Positions 31,677 to 39,787 of a stretch of DNA of 39,787 bases are shown in pieces. The DNA lies in assembly GCA_019693395.1 (NCBI GenBank), contig JAAMXP010000911.1:317-40103 (forward strand), written 5' to 3'. A program made the translations under genes and the position numbers. Each line of letters starts with the position of its first letter. Positions within the stretch are counted from its first letter, which is position 1. Under the pieces are notes generated by a model. That model made no database searches and was not told where the DNA came from. It was given only the letters and a program-made list of their open reading frames with translations. The stretch comes from Ettlia oleoabundans (Eukaryota > Chlorophyta > Chlorophyceae > Chlamydomonadales).

Positions 31677-34600
31677 TTACTCTCGGTACGAGCTACGCAG
31701 GTTCTCTATGCTGCTGGACAGCACAGCACCACTCCTGGAAGACACCGTGCCTGCGGGCTGCTCCTTGTTTGGGCTGGCTGGCAGGCTGTCCAATCCGGCT
31801 CTGACATTCTCATCACCGCCCGCTGAGAATGGCGACGGCGGCAGGCCCACCACTACAGGGCGTGGGATCTTGCAAGGGCTCCTGTACACCGGCCGATACG
31901 CCGCCGCTTCGGCGCCGCCGACCTTGCCGCCGCCCCTGGCAGAGGGGTGGCGCGGGATCCTAGAAGGGCTAGGCCCTGCCGTGTGCAGCGCAGCATCCAC
32001 CACACCCAGCACCTGGCTGTATGTAGGCGGCACCGCCCCACGAGCATCACGCAGGCTGCGTTCCTTGTGGACAGCAGCCGCCTCTGCAGCCAACGTCTGC
32101 AGCAGCCTGCCACGGGGAGTGTTGAAGTAGCGGCTCGCACCCCCGCTGGTTCCCGTGGCGGGCGTGCTGCCGCTGCCCAAGCTGCCCATGCCGATGTTGG
32201 GGCTGGGCGCAGCAGGCCCAGCACCATCATCAAGCTCAAGGCTGCGCTGCAGGGAGCTCTCTGCCCGGGTGCGCTGCATGCCTGCAAGTCAGGGATCGCA
32301 ACAGGGTGGAGCATGCTAGGTGAAGCTCAGACCACAGAAGTGCAGGCAGGTAGCATAAACACCTTGGGATACCTGCTTGTGACAACTTCCTCTCTTGCTT
32401 TGCTTGGCATGCCTTCATCCCCCCAGTATACATCAGCCACTTGGTTCAACAAAACAGAACAGGTTCCTACAGCCTGCCACATCCATTCCAGTTAGTCCCA
32501 ACCAACCTTACCCGAGTCCTCAGCCCAAGAGCGCGGCGTGCCGAGGCCGCGGGAAGACAATTGCCCGGCCCAGTCCACTCCTGCCGCCCTCCGTGCCGAC
32601 CGCAGGGGTGCCAGAAGCTTGGAGAAGCCCTGAGCTATGGCCTCACGTGCCGTGGCGGGCTGCTGGCGGCGGGCGCTGCCAAGCATTGAATCCAGGTCAT
32701 CAAGAGGGTCTGCTGGAGCGGGGCCTGCACAAGGGTAGGAGACAGAAGAAGGAATAGGGGGCAGCCCGTTCTTTTAGCTTTGATAGCGCTGAAAATATTG
32801 CACAGAATGTCCGTCACCTCGCTTCAAAAGTTTGGGAGCATCCCACACAAGAGAGCGAGCGGTACATGTACCGCACCTACAGATGTTGAACACATGCCAA
32901 TGCCATGTCGGGCCACTCACCGCTGCCATGAGAGGCCATGTAGCCTGATGCGTTGTACTGTAGCTTGGTCGGGGAGCGGTGCAGGCTGGCATCCAAGGTG
33001 CTAAAATTTGCGGCAGGGATTCGGGTGGACTGCACCCCCCAACTCCGGTTGCTGCCAAAAGAAGCATGCTGTTTGGCAGCGTGGAGATTGCCGAGCGCCA
33101 ACGGTGGTACTGCTGGCCTAGCAGGCTGCTCACTCGCGGCAATGACCACAGGGGGAGCTGCGGCAGCAGCTGCGGCGAGTGCCTCCTGGTCTCCCAAGAA
33201 CAGCTGACCCAGCTGCAGCTTGGGAACTCCAGGCCGACCATCCAGGAAGCTCTGCACCCACCAGAGCAGGAAAAACCTCACCCTTCGCTTTGCTTTGGTT
33301 CCTGGCAAGACATCCCAACCAGCTACCACGGCAACACAAGCACGTCTACCAACCCAATCTCCCATCTGGCCCGAACAGCTGGGCGCCCGTTCACCTTGCC
33401 CGTTCTGCCCGATAGGGCCAGCGGTGATGCATTGTCCTCGAGCTCCTCATGACCAACCCAGCACACTACAGCAGGGAGCGTGCTAGACACTTGAATAAGG
33501 ACGACAACAGTCGTTTTGACCATGCTCATTTTGACTGTGGCTCATTTTGACTATGGCCCACAGTGATTATGGCTCAAAGAACAGGGGGAACCACAGGACC
33601 AGGGTTACAAACAAGCATCTTCCATGGCGAAGCTGGGTGGCACAATTTCAACAGCGATTTGGACCGCACAGTGGCTGTTAGGCCTACCTGACTCAGTGCT
33701 GGCCCGCAAATGGGGGGGGATTGTGCATGAGGGAGACTCTAACTCGCCGGGAGCGGCCACCCTGCACATGCGGCAGCCACAGGGAAAACAACACATCAAC
33801 ACCTTGCCTACACTGCTGGCGGTTCCAGCAAACGTGCACGCCCGCACATCCCGGCAATTATACGTCCAAGGAGCAGCCAAGCATGACGTGTGAAACAACG
33901 ATTCAGCAAAAAGAGCAGTGAAGCCCATCCGTACAAGTGACAGCCGCACTGCCCTCAGGCCAGCCATTCAACTGATGCCCTCCGGCATGGGACTCACTTG
34001 CGGCGAGCTGAACCCAGGCGCCCTTCAGCTGCGTCAGCTTCTAGGGCCTCCACAGCTGCCCTCAGCTTCTCCAGCTTGTCCCTGCAAAGTGTGCAGCACC
34101 ACACACCAATTCTCAGCTCACTGATAATGTGAATTAAAAGGGGTTGAGAATCCGACAGCCTGCAGCCTGCACCTTGGAGCGCTAGCCACCTTGCAAGAAG
34201 CTTACAAGCAAACTGGAAAGCAGTGTCAGAAACCTGTCAACCAACAGGGAGCCTCAGCAGACCCAACACACGCACAAGGCTGCAGCGTTTGGACGTAAAG
34301 GCAGTTGAACAGGATATAAGAAGCATAATACCCTCGATGAGCGAGTTTGCCTAACACAGTGATTTGCCTACCTCCGCGCCCTGGTGTCCAGGCTGTCCAT
34401 GCTCTGGCTCACTTCCAGCTGCCGACGCAGGGCGGGCTCTGCCGCAGCTCGGGCGTCAGAGCCGCTGACACTGGGTCTGTCGGTGAGGGGCATGCGCAGG
34501 GCATGGCCAGGCCTGGGCACATGACGAGCGCTGCATATTGGATCGCACAGAACAGACAGGTTCACGTGGTTTGACAAGAGGGAAGGCACAGTGACATCTT

Positions 34601-37600
34601 GACATTTTTCATCAGAAACAAAGGCACAGCAAATACCGAGGCTAATACCAGCAAAGGGATGCTGAAAACGTTGGGTGCCCGCTGGGCTCCCAGCTGCAGA
34701 TGGTACTTTTCCAGGTCCTGCCGCAACGTCCTGCATCCCAGGGCCTCGCTGCCCTTTTGTGTGTACCCCTGAACTTAACAGCGCATACCAACCAGCCTAA
34801 CCAGCCCACCTGATCACGCTTTGGCTCTCTGACATGCGGCTCACATCCTCGGCGTTGTAAGCGGGATTGTTGAAGAGGCGGGCCTGGGGGTCCAGGGGAG
34901 ACGGTGCATAGCGCTGCGGCAAGGGTTGAAGCAGGGGATATAGGGTGAGACAGCCCAGCAAAACGAGCACCCTTCCGAACACAGCAAGAAGAGTGTAGAA
35001 TAGGCCAGCATACAACCGGCGGCATACGCATCTCAGTTTTGCAGGCTGCCAGTTGTCACCGCAGCAACAAGCCCACAGCAATGCATGGAAGAGCAGCGCC
35101 ACCCACCGGAACCAGCATTCCTCCTTGCTTGGCAGCCGTGGTAGAGGGGAGGGAGAGGAGGGACATTGAGGGCTGAGCAGACCACATGGGATGAACAGCC
35201 ATGGAAGCGGCGGCAGTTCCCACAGCTGGGCTGTCTGCCGTGAGGTGAGAAGAGGCCAGAGCAGAGGCACCTGGAGCTGCCCGGCTGCCCCCGCTGCTTT
35301 CAGGCGTGTGGGAGCTGCTCTGGCTAGCAGACGCTGGTCGGGACGCGCCAGCCGGCCTTCCCAGGCTGTCAAGGGACTGGCGCAGCTGGCTGTTGGTTGG
35401 CATGGGAGTGGCGGAGGCCATTGCAGCGCCAGCCGCAGCTGCCAATGGCTGGCTGCCGGAGGAAGCCGACAGAGAGTTGCGCAGCGGGTTGGTGCCGGCG
35501 CTGCTCTGAGGCTGGTATTGCAGGGAGTTCGTGGAGTGGCACAATGCGTCGCCATTGGCTAGGGCTGCAGAGACAGATAAGCAGGATGGACAACTGTGTG
35601 GTGATAAAGCAGCATGCAGCTGGCCATGTAACACCACAACAGTAATTTGGTCCTGTGGGAAAAGCACTCGGGGGCATAGCAGTGGCAAACAGCACTGCTC
35701 AGCAATCAGCCTCCTCTTGTTCCATATATTGCACAAATGGCCCCGTATGTCTCACCGTTGGTGTAGTACTTGAACTGCTCCTGGCTGCCTTGCAGGAGGG
35801 ATGCATCCTTAGACCCCCTCAGGCTGCGCCCTCCTGCTGAACCGCCGCCGCCACCGTTTGCTGTCCCCTGGGAGTTCTCTCCTCCCATGCTGCTGCGAGC
35901 GGAATACATCTCCCGAAGGCTGCGAGTCTCTGATGCATCGCATTGCTGGCTTTCCAGGTCGACGCACCCGCTGTGGCCACCTACACCACAGCAGCATGCA
36001 GCCGAGCAACATGGCATGCAGGAAGGGTGACCACAGCAGCTTACCGGTGGGTATACCAACACCACCTAGATAAGCTATCACCGGCAACCAAATGCACGTG
36101 AAACCACCGGAAACCAAATGCACAGGCAAGCAAAGATGCCCCGTAAGGAACAAACATTGTGGACCTCAGACCCACCTGAGTTTGTGGGGGTGTTAGCACC
36201 GGCAAAGGCCAGGAAGGCCCGCCGCCGGCGACGGTGCACCAGGAAGATGGTGGCCGCCGCCAAAGCAAGCGCTGCCACCGCCAGAATGGGCCCCACGATA
36301 GCACCCACATTGACGCTGCTGCCATCATTGCCTGCATGAGGTGAAACAGCGGAGGTGAAACAGCGGAGGTGAAATTGGCACAGCCAAACTGACAGCATGA
36401 CCGACAACCAATGCTGTTATTGGGACATTCGCCTATGTGTTGCAAACAGTGCGAGTCCATAGGACAAAAGCAGATCAAATTAAGTCAGCCGGCCCCTCAC
36501 TTTTCGTGCCCAGCCCATCAGATTGGGCAGCAGGTGCGTCGGGTGTTGGAGGGTTGGGAGACACCAGCCCCAGCTCAACCACGTTTGCTACACACGTGCC
36601 ATTTGCCTGCAGCATGCCAAAGCGGAGACTAGCGCATTGATGACTGCTGGACTCCAAGGTCGGGGGATGCATCAATCCTGCCACACTCCATCCTCAGGTG
36701 GATGCCATGCAGTGATAGCTGGGCCTGCTGCCATGGCTGGCAAACTGCGGCAGTCGCATTGTGATTTGGAGGTGGTGCGCCAGAGGCAGCGACAGCAAGC
36801 AAGCAGGGGACAGTGGCACATAACACGGGCAGCAGCAGCGCCAAACACCACCAGCAGCAGCAGGAGCGGCAGCCTTTAAGCTCGCCTGCGTGTAGCCAGA
36901 GGCGCAGTCTTGGCAGCTGGTGCCCGTATAACCAGTAAAGCACTCGCACGTCCCGCTGGCGGGCAGGCACATGCCGGTGTCTCCGCAGCCAGATGGGCAG
37001 ATCTGCAAGCAGGAAACACGCAAAGGCTGTGGATGTGCATTTGATTATCAGACTGGCAAAATAATCCAACCATTCAACTGTTGGCAGGCATGTTGGCTAG
37101 CAGCATAGGAAGAATCATGCATGCCCATGACTCACACCTGCAGCTACAGTTTGCCACCAGACACCAACCTAATTGAGCTGCTTACCCACCTTGCTTTTGA
37201 AGCCGCAGTCCTGGGGGCACGTGCCGTTGACGGCGCCCTGCACGCTGCGCTCCGACACCTCACAGATGCCGTTGCCACACACCCCCACCCTGCTGGCCTG
37301 CACGCTTCCCAGCTGGACGGGATCGGTCAGTGCCTGCCCTGCCGCCAACTCAGCAAGGGCGGCCTCCAGCCAGGCAGCAGAGAAGGGGCTGCTGCTACCC
37401 TCAGCCGAGCTCTCAGGATCCAAAGTGATGCTGGCCGTCAGTGCTACTGGATCCGTGGATGCTGGCTTACTAATGGTGCCACCAGCTGCACCAGGAGCCT
37501 CCCGAGCGCTGCCAACCAGCTGTTCTGCCAGCAGCAAGCGCTTCTTGCCGCTGCCGCCGGTGTCAGATGATGCAGTGGAAAGTGAGCCGTCGGTGCTGCT

Positions 37601-39787
37601 GGAGTCCGCCTCTTGCAGGGAGTCCAGAGACAGGGATCCAGGCGGAACCTGAAGGGCCTCTGTGAGATTGGCCAGGAAAGCGTCGAGTGGAGCCTCCTGC
37701 AGATGTCATGATAGCAGCAAATATTCGTAGCTTTACATGGCAGTCAGGCGCGTGAGTGAGTCTATGTGCAAATCTGATGTGCTGGTCCAAGCCTACATTC
37801 AGCACAGTATGTATGACAGATAAAGGACACCAGTTCCACACACACCGCCCCAGCCTGCCAGCCACACGGAGCAGTGGACTGGGCCACACCAACTATAACA
37901 TAGGCAGGTCACTCACCTCTATGCTGTCACCAAAGATCAGGGCTGGGCTGACGTCCAATTGGAGCTGCAGCACAATGGCGCAGCTGTTGCCCATGCCATC
38001 ACAGACGCCGCACTCGTCTACCGACCCACTCTGCAGAGCAGCAGGTAAGGAAGCGGCTGTGATGGAGTGGGTAGTGGCGGGGACTATGGCAGGTGGTGCA
38101 AATACAAGCAAGCTACCGAGCCAGAGGGCGCTGCTCTGAAACACAAAAACACAACAACGGTTACACCCATAACCCCCCAAAAGTGTGTCCCGGTAGCTGT
38201 AACTGTCCCACTGCACCCAATTTGGCATTTACCTGGCAGCAAACACCGTTGGCGTCCTGAATGGTGGCGCAGCAAGTGCCTGTCACATCCACAAACTTTC
38301 CGCCGCCGCCACAAACGCCACATGCATCAACAGCGCCCTCATCGCAGCAGTTGCCGGCCCCATCCAAGGCAGCCTTTGCAGAGCAGCAGTTGCCGTTGAG
38401 GTCCACCACTCCAGAGTCGCAGCACTGCAGCTTTGTGTCCACCACCTCGCTCTCACAATCCAGGGGCACCTGCACGCCGCCCAGATGCAGGGCAGTATAC
38501 ACTGTCAGCATGTTTGGCTTTGCCACCTTCAGCAGCGCAGGACCCTCATAAGCAATCAATCAGATTGATTTGTTGGGTAGCCTTACAAGCTGACAAGCTT
38601 ACAATGGGGGGACATAACACAGGATCCTTGCCTGATATGCTCTGCCAAGCGGGAATGTTAACAGCTTACCTGGCAGTACGCGCCCGTCACATTCAGCCAA
38701 GGGCTGCAGGCACAGACCCCATTGCTGCACACACCATATCCAAAGCAAGCATTGTCGGAGCAGAAGTCGCAGGGTTGCAGGTTGCAGCGCTGCTGGGAGG
38801 CCGGCTCAGTGCCGACGCAAAGGTCAGAGGCGACCCGCTCCCCGGCAGGGTCGGTGCAAGCCACCAAGCGCGTCTGGTTTCCGCCTGCATCAATGTATAT
38901 AGCGCCACAGAAGGAATTCTTGAAACGTTGTGGTTCTGGGTGGAACAAAACCCTAGTTCAGGCTGCAAGCCAACCCACTGATGTGGCGCACGGCGGCAAT
39001 GGCCAGACGCTCAGCACGCACCTCCGCAGCTGGCGTCGCACTCGCCCCACTGGCCAGCCTGCCAGGCGTAGACCACGCAGGGGCCGGTGTTGCACTCCTG
39101 TTCCGTATATTCCATCTGTGCGATGTCACAACTGGAGCCTTTTGAAGTGATGCAGGTGGCAGTACGGGTGGCGGTACCGCCACCGCAGGTTGCGTTGCAG
39201 GCACTCCAAGGTGAGTACTGCCAGTAGGCTGTCGCGCAGGAGGGACCACTGCAAGTAAAGAGGATAAGGGGGGTCAGAAAGTGCAGGCAGTGTTATACGT
39301 GTTTGCAGGAAGACCAGGAGAGGTCAGAATATCCAGATAGGCAGGCAGTGGTTGTGGACAGAAGAAACTTCTCTTATGCAAATCGAAGCCGCATTGTGAA
39401 GCAATTTACTTGCTCGCTGGAGGACCACCCTGAACAGCCTAGCTCACAACCCACTCACCTCCGTTTGCTTTCTGCTAGACCAACAGCACCGGCGCAAGTT
39501 ACAACCTGCCCACTCCCAGCCATACAACGCACCTGCAGGACCGGTGAACGACGGCCTTGTCACCACCGGGGCACTGCTTCAGTGCCAACATTGCACCACT
39601 CGGTGACACGCAGCTGGCAGTGCGGGTCTGCCACCCGCTTCCGCAGGCTGCGGTACAATCGCTCCAAGGACCGTACTGCAGCTCCGCTGAGTCATCCATT
39701 GACTGAATGTACCAGCTAGGGCTGTTGGAGGAGGAGTTGCCGCCCGGCTGGAAGGCCATGAGGGGCGGAGGCGGCGAAGGAGGGGGC
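31677..39787 (-). CDS. receptor-like membrane protein: TSP1 repeats, Cys-rich/EGF modules, one TM helix (5' partial)
   Basis: Seventeen exons in phase, about 1395 aa, N-terminus beyond the right edge: 39533-39787, 39022-39248, 38670-38884, 38233-38544, 37917-38030, 37190-37696, 36886-37002, 36501-36606, 36176-36331, 35756-35980, 35107-35564, 34810-34913, 34372-34530, 33998-34081, 32921-33249, 32512-32724, 31677-32281. A PPSPPPP stretch is followed by three thrombospondin type 1 repeats (WSDCTAACGSGWQTRTASC; WSACNATCGGGTATRTATC; WGECDASCGGGNQTRLVAC), CxC-rich modules (DACGVCGGGGKFVDVTGTCC; ECGVCDGMGNSC), CGNGICEVSE...CPQDC, and an EGF-like module (CGDTGMCLPASGTCECFTGY). A single helix, VGPILAVAALALAAATIFLV, is stopped by HRRRRR. 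The roughly 690-aa tail is Ser/Ala/Gln-rich with an NPAY motif and a short coiled coil (DKLEKLRAAVEALEADAAEG). Likely a type I surface or adhesion protein; the ligand is unknown. Confidence 0.85.
33525..33557. repeat. imperfect 16-bp tandem repeat in intron
   Basis: CTCATTTTGACTGTGG is followed directly by CTCATTTTGACTATGG. It lies in the intron between the exons at 33249 and 33998 of the membrane protein gene. No role is evident. Confidence 0.75.
36339..36374. repeat. 14-bp tandem repeat beside an acceptor site
   Basis: The unit AGGTGAAACAGCGG is present twice and then partly (36339-36352, 36353-36366, remainder). It lies in the intron, starting eight bases from the TM-encoding exon (36176-36331), in the polypyrimidine/branch region of the minus-strand transcript. 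Confidence 0.8.

Noticed and set aside
1..39787. Transposon, CRISPR or viral insertion
   Set aside because: I looked for terminal repeats, transposase or polymerase motifs and regular spacer arrays on both strands and saw none.

Overview
The window is nuclear DNA from a eukaryotic green alga (Chlorophyta). The evidence is genes split into many short exons with GT-AG and a few GC-AG introns, CAG-rich acceptors, moderately high GC, a Pro/Ser-rich cell-surface protein of algal type, a plastid-targeted thioredoxin-fold/GST protein, and a BACK/discoidin protein whose closest known architecture is in land plants. I see no rRNA, tRNA, CRISPR array or intact transposon. One assembly gap (57 N) lies inside a gene. 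Exon borders below were read by eye from splice sites and phase; those that do not fit are flagged.

Left third (1-12.1 kb): a ParA/MinD-type ATPase on the minus strand (542-3031); a stretch with only weak coding signal (3032-4520); a class III extradiol-dioxygenase (LigB-like) protein with a signal peptide on the plus strand (4521-6536); a three-repeat mitochondrial carrier on the minus strand (6921-8878); an unidentified minus-strand coding stretch (about 9118-9513); and a plus-strand gene ending in a MYND zinc finger (about 9812-12094) with unresolved frame breaks.

Middle (12.2-24.2 kb): a plus-strand protein with an FAMeT-like domain, a BACK domain and a C-terminal discoidin-like domain, resembling plant BTB proteins of the At2g30600 type but with no recognisable BTB domain (12274-16678); elongin C on the minus strand (17559-18119), divergent from the axonemal dynein assembly factor DNAAF1/ODA7 on the plus strand (18349-20607); then an unrecognised Ser/Ala-rich protein on the minus strand (21485-23676).

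Right part (24.2-39.8 kb): a plastid-type CPYC thioredoxin-fold/GST protein on the minus strand (24269-28491), divergent from deoxyhypusine hydroxylase on the plus strand (28700-30952); and a large minus-strand gene (31677 to beyond the right edge) for a receptor-like membrane protein with three thrombospondin type 1 repeats, Cys-rich/EGF-like modules, one membrane helix and a long cytoplasmic tail carrying an NPAY motif.

The genes are mostly unrelated housekeeping or cell-biology genes and do not form one pathway. Two pairs share short divergent promoters (EloC/DNAAF1 and GST/DOHH). The most unusual items are the animal-like TSP1/EGF/transmembrane protein, the BTB-less BACK/discoidin protein, the intron-split ParA ATPase, and a flagellar assembly gene.
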